Position numbers and translations under genes: made by a program. A stretch of 64,000 nt of DNA, taken from the NCBI GenBank assembly GCA_963575745.1, contig CAUYUJ010018046.1:89501-153500 (forward strand), in the 5' to 3' direction. The stretch comes from Prorocentrum cordatum (Eukaryota > Sar > Dinophyceae > Prorocentrales > Prorocentraceae). The notes under the pieces were generated by a model. That model did not search any database, was not told the DNA's origin, and was given only the letters and a program-made list of their open reading frames with translations. This document shows, in pieces, positions 18,807 to 29,113 of this stretch (its first letter is position 1; each line of letters begins with the position of its first letter).

Positions 18807-19915
18807 ATGGCGGACCGCAGTCGGTCGCCCAACCGAGCTTGGGGTCGGCCCACGCAGGCGACGAGAGAGGCTGGCTCAGCATTGCCCCGCCACTTGCTGC
18901 ACTTGTATGCGCAATGCAAGTTGTCGGCGCAGGATCTGCGCATCGCGTGCCACCACGCTGACGGTGCAGGTGTTCCTGGCGCAGCGTTCCATCTGTACGC
19001 GGCGTCGCCCGATGCCGACAGCGGCAGACTTCAGAAGCACCTTGACACGGTGCTTCCTGGCACGGGTCCCGTGTTCACGGTGCCGGTCCCGATGAACCCT
19101 AGACGGTCCAATAAGAGGGTCGTCCGCGACATGCCCATGCGCGCCATGTGGCAAACGTTGGATGGCGAGCTTCAGCACGACTTGAGCACGTTGCAGATCT
19201 TGGACACACCACCGTCCCAACGGCAACCATCGGTGATGGATGTGCCAGCTTACACGCAGCATCCGCCCGTGGTCAGCTCGCGGGCAGACGGGCATGCCGA
19301 CCCCCTCCCCCTGTCCATCTACATCGATGGAGTGCGATTCATATCGCAAGCTGCTGGGCTTCCGAGACTGTCCTCGGCATATGGTGCATCAACATGTTGA
19401 GCAACAAACGGCACTTCCTGGGCGCCATCAAGAGCGGCGACCACTGCCAGTGCGGCTGCAGGGGCTGGCGCACATTGCATCCGTTGATGGCGGCGGTGGC
19501 GTGGCAACTGTCATGGATGGCACAGGGCGTCCGACCACCCCGCCAGTACGACGGGACAGACTGGTCAGATGGCGACGCGTGGGCGCGGCCAGCACAGCCT
19601 CTTCAATGCAAGGCGACGCTGCTATATGTGAAAGGCGACTGGAGCGAGCATTCGCACACGTTGGGGCTAGGCGCTTGGAACTCCAAGTTCAACCCGTGCC
19701 AGTTCTGCCATTGCTCGATGTCAGACCTGCATGATAGTTACGACGATGACCTGGCGTCGCCAACAGGACCGCCGTGGATTATGAGAACGCACGAGGAGTA
19801 CGAATTCGCATGCAGAGCGTGCGATGTTGATCTCACCGTCACCACCATTGCTGATAGGGCGCGCCTTGTGCGATCGCTGAAGTACGTCCGAGACTTCCCT
19901 TTGAATGCAGGGCTT
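18807..19915 (+). CDS. Exon 1 of gene 2: dinoflagellate multi-copy family protein, frameshifted
   Basis: Starts MADRSRSPNRAWGRPTQATR directly after the leader relic. The frame runs to YIDGVRFISQAAG, then breaks at about 19358-19361 and continues in another frame as SETVLGIWCINMLSNKRHFL. A 1-base gain or 2-base loss would heal it. Landmarks after the break are a Cys cluster CQCGCRGW (about 19444-19467), VKGDWSEHSHTLGLGAWN and a closing CQFC (19628-19705), and RSLKYVRDFPLNAGL at the end. I recognise this as a large uncharacterised family found in many copies in dinoflagellate genomes. Conserved Asp residues in YIDG and KGDW plus the Cys clusters would fit a DDE-type transposase, but that is a guess. 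The coding continues in three more exons downstream. Confidence 0.7.
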
Positions 19916-21995
19916 GCTTGAGGCGCAAAACAAATGAAGTAGGTGTAGAGTAGCTCCTGAAGTAGGTCGGCGAAGTAGGTCTGCAGCGCGCCTGGCAACA
20001 GTGGTCGGCGCAGGTAACTCGAAGGGAAAGGATGGCGAAACCGATTGCCGCGAGAAACTTTCAGGGGAAAGGAATGCGACATTCATGTGCAAAAGTAGCT
20101 TTCCAGGAAAGGTTGTCGGGAACACAATATCAAAAGTAACTTGTCGGGATCGGGTCAGTAATGATATTTTCCAAACAAGCTTCTCGGGGAAATGCTGGAA
20201 TGCCGCCGGCAAGGCGCGGCTTCTGCTAGCAAGCCAGCCGAGTAATTCGTGAAGTGCGCTGTCTTGGGTTCTTCTGGACTCCTTCGGGGCTTATCTTCAG
20301 GCTTCCAAAGTCTTCGGAAGCGCATGGACCAAAAGGCCCAATTCATTCGTGTCTCGTACGATTTGGAAAGATTTCGGCTTCTCGGGGGTGTTATTGGGTG
20401 GCTCCGCGGCCGCTTGGGGCGGTCTCGGAGCGGTATTTGGGTTTCTTGGAGCATGCGGGAAACAATGTTGATCCATCTTGGGCTATCTTGAACCATCTGT
20501 GAGACCGCGTTGCATTCTGCGAGGTCATGCCGGCTCTATCTTTGACCGTCCCGGGCGCTCCACCGATCCGCCGCCCCCCATTGCAGGCCCCGGAAGGAGG
20601 GGGGGGAGGGGCGCATCCATCCCCGAAGGGAAGACTGGGGGTTGTTGGAACAGGAAGCGCTCTAAACCACCTCCGTCCTGAGATCTGGGGGCATTGCGTT
20701 TCCCCCTTGGTCTGACCACAGCGGGAAGTGGGGCATGGAGGGCGGGGCGAGGGCCGCGGGCCCGAGCAAGGGGGAGGGGGGGGGGGCGAGAGGGAGGACC
20801 AGGAAGGTTAAGAAGGTCAGAAACGGGAGGGTGGGGGGCTCCAGAAGGCGGGTAGGGGGGAGGTGGCGTTTCCGGGGGGAGGAGGTGGAGGGAGGCTGGA
20901 ATAATGAGGGCGCGTGGAAGAGGAGAGGAGGTGGAGAGAGGTGGGAGGAGGAAAGAGAAACGGAAGGGGAGTGGCGCCTCCGTCGGGCCGGGCCCGGAGG
21001 GGCCCCGGGGGGCGGGGGGCGGCCGCATCAGGTTTGGTTTCTGAAGAACCTAGGGCGCCAGGCGGCGGCCCCCTGCCCGCCAGCGGGGGGGGCTGCCAAA
21101 AGGCCCTGTCCTGTCGCGGTACGTTCGCTTGTCGCCCGACAGCGAAATCGCGCTCGATCCTCGACCCTCGGGGGGGGGGGGAGACCGCCCCCTTTGGGGG
21201 GCTCCCGCCTGTCGGGGGCAACCTACAAGTGTTTTGGGTTTGCTCACCTTCTGGGGGTACTTCGCAGATTCCTTTTTTGGCGCGCCGCCCCCGGGGGCGA
21301 CTTCTGGGAAAGGCTCGGGCAAGCGTGTGCTGATGTTTCAAGGAACCGCGCCCCCAAAGTAGGTCGGAAAGTAGGTTTGCAGAATTTGTTTTTGCAAAGT
21401 AGGTTCCAAAGAAGGTTTCCGGATTCCAAAAGTAGGTTTTCGGTAGCGCAAAGTAGGTTTCGGAGGCTTCAAAATAGGTTTTAGGAGCCTCAAAGTAGGT
21501 TTCGGAGGCCTCAAAGTAGGTTTCAAACCTACTTCAAACCTACTTCAAACCTACTTCAAACCTACTTCAAACCTACTTCAAACCTACTTCAAACCTACTT
21601 CGAACCTACTTCAAACCTACTTCAAACCTATTTCAAACCTACTTCAAACTGTTTTCGGAAGCATGGAAGGTCAGGGATTGAAGGTAGGAGGAGGAGGAGG
21701 TGGAGGAGAATGTGGGGGAGGAGGAGGAGGAGGAAGAGGAATGGGAGAGGAGGAGGAGGAGGAGGTGGATGAGGAGAGCCGGGAGGAGGATGTGGAGGAG
21801 GAAGAAGAGGAGGAGGAGGAGGAGAGCCAGGTCGAGGAAACGGAGGGCCAGGAGGAAGGAGGAACAGGAGAGAGGAGTAGGAGGAGGAGGACCAAGAGGA
21901 CCCGGAGGATCGGGCGGAGGATGAGGGGCGGATGAAGGGGGGATGAGGGGGAAAAGGTAGGAACAAGATGGGGAATATGAGGGGGAGGAGGAGGA

Positions 21996-22026
<31 letters not shown>

Positions 22027-22784
22027 GGGGGGGCGGGGAGGGCGGGGAGGATCGGGGGCAGGAGGATGAGAACGTGGATGCTGCGGCTGACGAGGGGGAG
22101 GATGGCGAGGCAAGGGGGGCGATGATGGGAAGCATGATGTGATTGATAACGAGTGGCTTTGGGGAGGGCAGAATGACCTTGGGCGGGGCGGCCGTGATAA
22201 TGAGGAGGAGCCATGGCGTGTCCGAACCCCGCCGGGGCACGGTATTGGTACGGGGTGATTGTTGGTGGCGGCCCGGCTTGTCCGGGATTCCTTGAGTTGC
22301 GTTGTTCGCCGTGCCAGTTGCCGGGGCTGCCCCAATTGATTTTTGGGTCGCCCATCGTCGTGACTGCTTTTCTGGCGGGTCGTGTTTTCGGAGGTCTTCT
22401 CCGCAGCCGCTCTCGTTAATTTTCTATGTTTAGTGCCCGAGGGTGCGCGCGCGTGTCGCGGCCCCTGCCTGAAATGCAGCCCTGACGCCGTTTTTCATTG
22501 CAAACCTTCTTGGCGAGGTTACCGCGGCCAGGGAACGTCCCCGGGTGCACTCGCCAGGGCTAGTTTGGCGAATTCGCTTCGCCAACTTAGCTGCCCGCGG
22601 CATTTGCGCCGACGCGCTTTGGCAAACCCAGTAACGGGAGGCTATCTGCCCGATGACACGTTTTCCCCGCGCGTTGCACCTTCTTCCTGGGACCTACTAT
22701 GCTTGCGAACCTATCTCCCGAACCTACTTTTGAACCTATCTAAAACCTATATCGAAATGTTTTCTGTTCGCCATTGCCCTGCAT
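19916..22784 (+). other. 2.9-kb insertion/intron with inverted AAGTAGGT ends
   Basis: It interrupts gene 2 between PLNAGL and LLGKSRKY, and the frame on both sides is the same. Its left end (19932-19992) has three GAAGTAGGT copies. Its right end (22691-22750) has ACCTACT/GAACCTA copies in the opposite orientation. In the middle, about nine forward copies (21355-21525) meet about twelve inverted copies (21526-21650). The rest is G-rich (20580-21180), GGA-rich (21670-22060) or unremarkable. No gene was supported inside it. Confidence 0.65.
21355..21650. repeat. Giant hairpin of AAAGTAGGTTTC / GAAACCTACTT units
   Basis: The forward arm has units 12-25 bases apart, becoming regular near 21430-21525. 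The reverse arm is a near-perfect 11-base tandem of CAAACCTACTT. The symmetry centre is near 21525. Confidence 0.9.
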
Positions 22785-23311
22785 TGCTGGGGAAGTCTCG
22801 GAAGTACGTGAACAGGGACAAGGGCATCGGTGGCCGCCATGTATTCGAGAACCTCGTGATCGCTGGTGTTGCGTTGGTGCCAGGCGACCGCCTGGAGCCG
22901 AGAGACGGCCTGCGTGACGTTTATTTTTTGGAGCGCACACCTGTGCCAGTCTCACTTCGCTTCCGGCGGTCTCGACTGGGAAATGGCGGCAAAGTGCTGG
23001 ACCCGATCAACCACCGATGTCTTTTGTTTTCGCCAGATTTGCACACGTCGCCTGCGTGGTCGCTGGCCGCAGATTCCCTTCGCACGCTGTTTCTCGCCCC
23101 GATTCTGAGATTTATCAGCGCTGTTCTGTGGCGCGTGGTCCTGCGCAACCCGCGGCGGTTGGGCGGGGACCTGGGCGCGGTCGCGGGCGCGGGGGCGCTG
23201 AGGTTGAAGGCCGACCTAGACGAGTGGCAGTCACATCACGTGCCCCGAGATAGGCGACTGTCATCTCTGACCGCCGCCATGCTGGGTGACCGCCAGGGCT
23301 TCAATTTTCAG
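22785..23311 (+). CDS. Exon 2 of gene 2
   Basis: The frame reads LLGKSRKYVNRDKGIGGRHV, FENLVIAGVALVPGDRLEPR, DGLRDVYFLERTPVPVSLRF, then AADSLRTLFLAPILRFISAV, LWRVVLRNPRRLGG and WQSHHVPRDRRLSSLTAAML. These are the segments that follow exon 1 in the family as I recognise it (GDRLEP; a D-L-T-L block where HTL is usual; LWR.VL.NP; RRLS.LT..MLG). Continuity of family order across the 2.9-kb gap is the main evidence that this is the same gene. The upstream part of the open frame (from 22382) has different composition and is excluded. The exon ends near ...FNFQ|G (23311). Confidence 0.7.
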
Positions 23312-25008
23312 GGCATGTTTTTTTTTGTTTGACATGCTTGCGCATGTACGATGAGATGGTGTGATGTAGAGCGTACGCCATATGAGGTCCGAAGATGCAT
23401 GTGGACTGTGGGCCGGTTTGTGGGGGTGTCGACTGGCGACGCGGATGGCGCGTGTCATGGTATTGTGCATCATGTTACAACCAGACATGTATTGTTTCGA
23501 TTAAGAGGTTGCGGATTATGATGCTGCTGATGGATGGCGAGGATGACGAGGTGGGTGCTGGTGGTGAGGGTGGGCTGATGATGCTGCTGATTATGCTGGT
23601 GGCGATGGTGGTTGTGATGGTGACGCGGGTGTTGGTGGTGATGTCGATTCCGATGTTGACATCATCGATGCTGCCGCCGATGATAGTGATGATGGTGATG
23701 CTGGTGATGATGCTGATGATGGTGGCGATGTAATGATGATTCTGCGGATTATGATGGTGTGTGTTTGGGTGTGCCGATGACGAGGTCGATACAACTGAAA
23801 CAGCCGAGGGTGCGGATGATGATGATGCGGGTGGTGATGTTGCTGAAGATGGTGACGGGTGTGCTGGCGGTGATGGTGATGATGATGAGGATGGTGATGA
23901 TGATGGTCATGATGTTGAGTACGCGCGGTGATGATGGTGATGAGGATGATAGTGGTGATGGGCTGGCAGCACTCGGAGGGGGTCTCGGGGTGCGCTTGTT
24001 GTCTTATGGGTCGGGGTTCCGAGACAGATCCGAACGGTCACGCACTGGTCATCGAGACTGCATCGGTCCGCACACCCCAGGCGAAAGTGGTACCCCGTGC
24101 GTGGGCTGTCACTGCCGTTTCCCGCACCACCGCCCTGTCCCTCATACGTGTGTTGGTGTAGTGGTTGCGTCGCACCCCTAAGCCTCTGGTGGTGGCTCAC
24201 CCCCAAGCTTTGTGAGCCCCCTTGAGGCCCCGTGCTATCGTAGGATGCGCGGCGCGGTGAAATACGTCGCCCCTGCATGTGCACCGCTGCTGCGATCCCC
24301 GTCATGCCCCTTGGGCTTCAATTTCGGCCATCAACATTGCCCACACAAAGGTTCCACTTAGATGCATATCCGTCATTCGGTGGGGGCCCGTCTGGATGTG
24401 GGGCCACACGTTTAATACATATCACCACCCCTCCCACATCCGATCAACTCTATCGCCATGGCCAAACATGACTGATACCACGACCGCAGACGCGGACACG
24501 TACGCATGTGCATATACGGTTCCAACACATCGGGGCCACCTACGCGCGTCCACAGATAACCTGAGCAAATCGTCACGGCGACGGCGTATCAGTGCGACCC
24601 CGAAACTCATCGCTCAGCGCGTGCACCCCCGCGACGGCCATGCATACCCCGTGGGGACACATGTGGGGGGCTAGCTAGCGATAAATCTCGGGGTCTCACT
24701 GGCGCGCCGTCACGGAAGACGGCCTGATAGATAGTCTACATTGGCCGCGGCCCAGGCTGCTAACTCTTGAGTATAATTTGGATTTTTGGGATGAGGAGCA
24801 CGGGCGCGATAGGCGCATGGGGGTGACCTCATCATCGTTGTAGATCCCAACGCCGTCAACCACGTATCATTACTAATCCTCGGTCACCTCCTCCCCATCA
24901 GCATCGCCATCATCATCATCTTATCGTACCCCCGCATCATCCTCACCATTCCCCCCCAGTGTCGCATTGCTCCCCCGTCGATGTCTTGCGCATGTCCCGT
25001 GCTTGGCG
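23312..25008 (+). other. Intron of gene 2 with GATGGT repeats
   Basis: GAT/GATGGT low complexity at 23510-23960 and unremarkable sequence to 25008. The family segment expected between exons 2 and 3 was not found here, so an exon may be missing or too diverged to see. Confidence 0.45.
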
Positions 25009-25126
25009 TGCAGACCAAGCCGGTATTGATCGCATTCGCGCAGCATTGGGTTCTTTGTTTCGGTGCTGGAAGCTGGCTGGATTGCACTTCGTGCCGAAGC
25101 GCCACTTGCTGGCCCACGTGCTCCTT
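25009..25126 (+). CDS. Exon 3 of gene 2
   Basis: The coding stretch RADQAGIDRIRAALGSLFRC is followed by WKLAGLHFVPKRHLLAHVLL. The aromatic-PKRHLLAH element matches the PKHHL-type motif that precedes the C-terminal GNP element of this family. The 3' border is ambiguous: a GT inside CACGTG at 25118 or the AGG after CTCCTT at 25127. Confidence 0.6.
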
Positions 25127-25226
25127 AGGACAGACACCCCCAATCCTGGGCCCACCCTTGGGGGCGGCGGTCAGACGAGACGGGGGCCGCCGCACAGCAT
25201 TCCCAGGTGCCGACCAGTCCCACCGA

Positions 25227-25288
25227 GCGGATCAAAATCCCAACGCGAATCCCAACACGTTGGGATTTGCGTTGGGATTTTGATCCGC
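25227..25288. repeat. 62-base near-perfect intronic hairpin (gene 2)
   Basis: The palindrome starts GCGGATCAAAATCCCAACG and ends with its reverse complement, with only a few mismatches. It is built of the same CAAATCCCAACG unit as the gene 1 intron hairpins. It lies inside the intron between exons 3 and 4. Confidence 0.9.
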
Positions 25289-25371
25289 TTGGGGAGGCGG
25301 TGCGGGGATGCCGCGGGGGGGCGGAGCTTGTCGGATCCGATGTTCTTGACCCCCGAAGGCTCCCGTGGCAG

Positions 25372-25520
25372 GGCAACCCCCGCGCCTACCATTGTTTCTT
25401 GGACGAGAGCCTGAACCGTGTGCTTCGCAGCCTGGCAGAGTATTGCCACCGCAACACATTCGCCACCCGTGCATTTAAGCTGGTCAATTTGCAAAGCCGA
25501 TTGCAAACTAATAGCAGCTT
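25372..25520 (+). CDS. Exon 4 (C-terminal) of gene 2
   Basis: Begins in phase 0 after GTGGCAG with GNPRAYHCFLDESLNRVLRS, then LAEYCHRNTFATRAFKLV. GNP-[aromatic]-Y...LDE.LN.VL is the C-terminal signature of the same family. The frame stays open to 25635 but loses family character after about 25510. The true end is unknown. Confidence 0.65.
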
Positions 25521-25993
25521 CGCATCGGCTGGATCGCGGCCCCCCCTCGCGGCAGGGCTGCTGCGAACCCGCGTGCGAGAGGGGGGTGCGGGAAATGATC
25601 ACGAGAGGGGATGCGGAGGAGGATGGGGAAGATGAGAAGGATGATTAGGATGATGAGGAGGAGGGCTTCATTTTTTGAGAGCCTCTCGGGCGCTTCGCCA
25701 CGACGGCTGGGGGCAGAGGCTGCAACGGCGCTTCCCCGAGGCACTGTGCAACTGCGTTTTTTTTTGCCCTGTGCATGCCCGCGCGCATGCGATCCGCATT
25801 CGTCGGCTGACTGGGGGGGTCAAACCATTAAAACGGAGACAGCACTATGGTTACGTGGCGGACGCAAACGGATGGGGGCGCATATCTAAGAGGTAGGGGG
25901 CGCACACGACACGCGCATACAATCACGAGTTCACCCAAGTCACATCGCAGCTCCGCCGTTCCCGCATACACCTGAGAGCGTCTGCGGTCGCAC

Positions 25994-25995
<2 letters not shown>

Positions 25996-26041
<46 letters not shown>

Positions 26042-26175
26042 CCTGGAGCCTCTGGAGCCTCTGGAGCATTTGGAGCCTCTGGGGCCTCTGGAGCCTCTGG
26101 AGCCTCTGGAGCTGGTTAGCCCCTGGAGCCCCGGGAGCTTAATTAGGGCCAGCTTTTTATGGGCCTCTGGAGCCT
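25996..26175. repeat. GA microsatellite and TGGAGCCTC cluster (left border)
   Basis: A (GA)n tract at 25996-26039 is followed by about ten copies of CTGGAGCCT spaced 9 bases apart to about 26110, then scattered copies to 26175. The same motif in reverse orientation occurs at 27.45-27.58 kb. 25521-25995 contains no further gene. Confidence 0.85.
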
Positions 26176-26467
26176 CGGAGTTTAGGGGCCTCGTTGGTGC
26201 CTTTGGGTTCTACTCAGCAGAGTCTGTGCGTTTTCTTCCTCCGAGTCTTGGATCCCACAGATCTCTGTATCTCGAGCGCTCGGGCCTATCCAGCACATAA
26301 AACACATCTGGCGATGGCTGGTGGCTGGCGAGCGCGGCAGGGCTCTTAAAGCAAAGACGCATGCTCCTCGCGCGCGAAAGCTCGTCGCGAGGCTTGCGCC
26401 AGTGGCGAAGTGGGTTCGGCCGAACCCAAACTGCACATGGCCATATAAGCTTTGAAACACCACACGT

Positions 26468-27151
26468 TTACTCAGCGCCATCATCGGACTCCTCTTTTGG
26501 GGTTTCCGTCGGCGCGCCATCGCGCGTCGCTGGAGACTGGCCGCTCAACTCACGAATCGCTGCAGACAGTGCCAGCACAAGAGTCTGAATACCTTCCGCC
26601 GCAGTGTTTAGATTCCTTATCTCAGTTTTGATCTCATCAAACTCGATGCGATGATCGCCACGACCCTGCAGCCCAGGCGGCGGCTGCGGATGCGCCAGCG
26701 CCAACACACCATCTCCATCGCGACGCACCCACGGGCCCCCGCTCCCAACACCACGAGCAGGAGCACCACCACGATCACCAACAGCAGGAGGTGCACCACG
26801 ATTACCACCTTGCTTCGCTGGGTTGAGGCCCCACGGGTCCTCATAGTCATACTCAGTATTCGGAACCACCCTCGAAATCAGCCGCACCTGGCCTGGGAAC
26901 ATCTCCTTCGGCTTCCACCGCAGACCATTCTGATGCTTGTTCGAACTCACGTGGTCGTCATTCGGCGCGTCCAAATTGCACAACAAGCACTTGAACGCCC
27001 ATGAATCGGGATGCCACTGGTACCACTCTTGAATCAACCATTCACCTGTTGTACTAATGATCCACTCTGGTCTGTGCTTCGGCTCCATCTCCAGTTCGCG
27101 CTGGTCAACCTGGTTCCACCAACAACACTCACCCTTAATCTTCATCGGCAT
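26468..27151 (-). CDS. C2H2-like zinc-finger protein with C-terminal coiled coil
   Basis: 227 codons in a single exon, with the start chosen as the first ATG after a DinoSL relic about 70 bases upstream. The N-terminal third is Trp-rich (CCWW, W30, EWLIQEWYQWHPDSW). A finger is formed by C55, C58, H67 and H73 (C-x2-C-x8-H-x5-H), closest to U1/matrin-type fingers that bind RNA or DNA. The sequence FKCLLCNLDAPNDDHVSSNK-H resembles a small recurrent dinoflagellate family. Residues of about 105-150 are Gly/Pro-rich and disordered. Residues of about 165-205 (EFDEIKTEIRNLNTAAEGIQ and on) form a likely coiled coil; the end is acidic (EESDDGAE). The frame is intact. Role unknown; nucleic-acid binding is inference from the finger. 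Confidence 0.75.
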   Translation of the reverse strand: MPMKIKGECCWWNQVDQRELEMEPKHRPEWIISTTGEWLIQEWYQWHPDSWAFKCLLCNLDAPNDDHVSSNKHQNGLRWKPKEMFPGQVRLISRVVPNTEYDYEDPWGLNPAKQGGNRGAPPAVGDRGGAPARGVGSGGPWVRRDGDGVLALAHPQPPPGLQGRGDHRIEFDEIKTEIRNLNTAAEGIQTLVLALSAAIRELSGQSPATRDGAPTETPKEESDDGAE

Positions 27152-27220
27152 GCTCGACGCGGAATGCCGCGCGCACGGTGCAACTATCGGCCCGTCAGGC
27201 CAATCTGTATTGTAAAAGGG

Positions 27221-27241
27221 TTAGTGCCAAAACGGCTGCGG
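27221..27241 (-). other. DinoSL relic upstream of the zinc-finger gene
   Basis: On the minus strand CCGCAGCCGTTTTGGCAC and the three bases after it match DinoSL at 16 of 21 positions. Orientation and position (70 bases before the ATG) fit a retroposed, once trans-spliced mRNA. Confidence 0.6.
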
Positions 27242-27443
27242 TATACCTATACACATGGGTTCGTGACCAACGTCGTTTCGTTTTATTATACATCCCGCGC
27301 TTCGCGATTATCTCCGCGCCTGCCGTTCTCCGTATCCGCCTCGCCCCTCCCCCTCTTCCCCCCCTCCTCCTCCGTCTCCTCATCATCATCCCCATCGTCC
27401 TAGGATTCTTCCTCGTCTGCATATCCGCCTCGACCTCCCCATC

Positions 27444-27575
27444 ACGTCGCTCTCTCCAGAGGCTCCAGGGGCTCCAGATCACGATCAGCTTGAAGATATG
27501 ACGTCGCTCTCTCCAGAGGCTCCAGTGGCTCCAGATCACGATCTCCGGGGGCTCCAGAGGCTCCATATGCTCCAG
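27444..27575. repeat. AGAGGCTCCAG cluster (right border)
   Basis: CTCTCTCCAGAGGCTCCAG followed by GATCACGATC is repeated twice, and further GGCTCCAGAGGCTCC copies follow. This is the reverse complement of the TGGAGCCTC cluster at 26.04-26.18 kb, so the zinc-finger gene sits between inverted clusters. 27580-27725 is AT-rich with ATATAT. Confidence 0.85.
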
Positions 27576-27729
27576 ATCACGATCAGCTATGTATGTCTAT
27601 ACCTGCATGCACGCATGCATGCGCATGAATATGTACATATTGCACATATATATATATACACATGGATATACAAACATACAAGCTTATGTGCACGCATGCG
27701 GAATTATGCATACATATATGAAGTGAAAA

Positions 27730-28205
27730 GTGATCGGGTCAAGCCAACATAACAAAACATGTGATCGGGGCAAGCCAACAAAAACAACAATTTTCATCCG
27801 GATCCCGTTCCGGGATCGGAAGACCCTCTGGGAGGGGCGGCGAGGTCCCGAGAGAGCCCGCGAAAGTGGCGACAGTTGCGCAGGTCGCAAGCGCCCCCAG
27901 GGGGCGGCGAGGTCCCGAGGTGGCCCGCGTCGGACCCGCCTTTGCCGGGCCTCCCAGGAGCCCGCGAACGTGGCGACAGTTGCACAGGGTCGCAAGCCCT
28001 CCAGGGGGGCGGCGAGATCTTGGGGCGGCCCGCGCATGGCGCACCTCCGCTGGGCCTCCCAGGGGCCCGCGAAAGTGGCGACAGTCGTGCAGGTCGCAAG
28101 CCCCCCAGGGGGCGGCGAGGCCCCGACGTGGTCCGCGTGGGGCCCGCCTCCGCCGGGCCTCCGTGGAGCCCGCGAAAGTCGGGGCAGTTGCGCGGGTCGC
28201 AGACG
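27730..28205. repeat. GATCGGG pair and 105-bp tandem array, copy B
   Basis: TGATCGGG occurs at 27731 and 27761, each followed by CAAGCCAACA. From about 27833 the array shares GGCGGCGAGGTCCCGAGGTG and GCGAAAGTGGCGACAG with array A, in the same orientation, roughly three and a half units. Open frames across it are artefacts. 28206-28350 is GGA-rich. Confidence 0.9.
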
Positions 28206-28357
28206 GCGCGAGAAGAGGAGAAGGGAGCACAGGAAACAAGGGAGAAGGAGGAGGTGAGAAGAGGAGGAGGAGGAGGGGAGGAGGAGGCGGAGACCGCGCT
28301 GCTCCATTCAAAACGAGCACCCAACACAGGGGAGCCAAGGCAAAATCGCTTACGCTA

Positions 28358-29113
28358 CTAATTCTCGCTCGACGACTGAAGGTCTGAAACTGTCTTGATG
28401 GGCTCGCTGAGCCGCGCGGGGCATCTGCGCAGCTCAGCGCCCCCAGCGTCGCCCGCGCCGACGCCGCGGGGACGGGCGGCCGTCTTGGAGAAGGCCGGCG
28501 CCGGAAATGGTCCTGGCGCAGGGCTTTCTTGGAGGCCGTTCGGATCGAAGCGGGCGACAGGAGCTGGCATGCGATGCTGGCCAGAATGAGGAGGGCCCAC
28601 TTCCATTTCCCATTCGTCATCTGCCCCCTGCTGAAGATGGTCGATAGACGCTTGCATCCCTCTGACTTGTTCTGAGATTGCTCCATCGATATCACGTTGA
28701 ACAGATTCCGCCGCGTCGCGGGCGTTGATGCCGAAACTCGCTCACCTGCTTCTCAAGCCCGTGGTTCGCTGACATCTGAACTCGCGCTCTCCGGTTTCGA
28801 CCGACATAGCTGGGTCGACGCGATGGCCCTCGTCATTTGCGGAATGTTGACTTCTTCGCTTCTTGTTCTTGGCCTGGGTGTCCTTTCCGCATTGCGCGAG
28901 CTCCTCTGTCGCCTGGGGGCCTGCGCCGCGCTCCATGAACGCGAGCGCCTCCAGGGGCAACGGCGGGGGCCGAGCGGGTCGCGCAGCCGATCTTGGGAAT
29001 TTCGACCTCGCCGGCGAAGTGGCGGGGTGGTCGCGCGACGCTTCTTTGACCGGTGGTTCCATGGGTTGCCGCGCGGACGCGCCCGAACATGATTCGAGCT
29101 TGGCTTCTCGCAC
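28358..29113 (-). pseudogene. Broken coiled-coil coding fragment
   Basis: On the minus strand a basic region (MEPPVKEASRDHPATSPARS ... KKRRSQHSANDEGHRVDPAM) leads to HGLEKQVSEF. After a one-base frame change it continues GINARDAAESVQRDIDGAIS, EQVRGMQASIDHLQQGADDE. The last part (to 28358) is Pro/Arg/Gly-rich. The heptad-like middle suggests a coiled coil. It may be an ORF1-type fragment of a retroelement or a damaged host exon; nothing diagnostic is present. Confidence 0.35.

Noticed and set aside
22382-22784. Upstream half of the 316-codon frame containing gene 2 exon 2
   Set aside because: Family similarity starts only at about 22785. The earlier part overlaps the AACCTA cluster and reads as non-family sequence.
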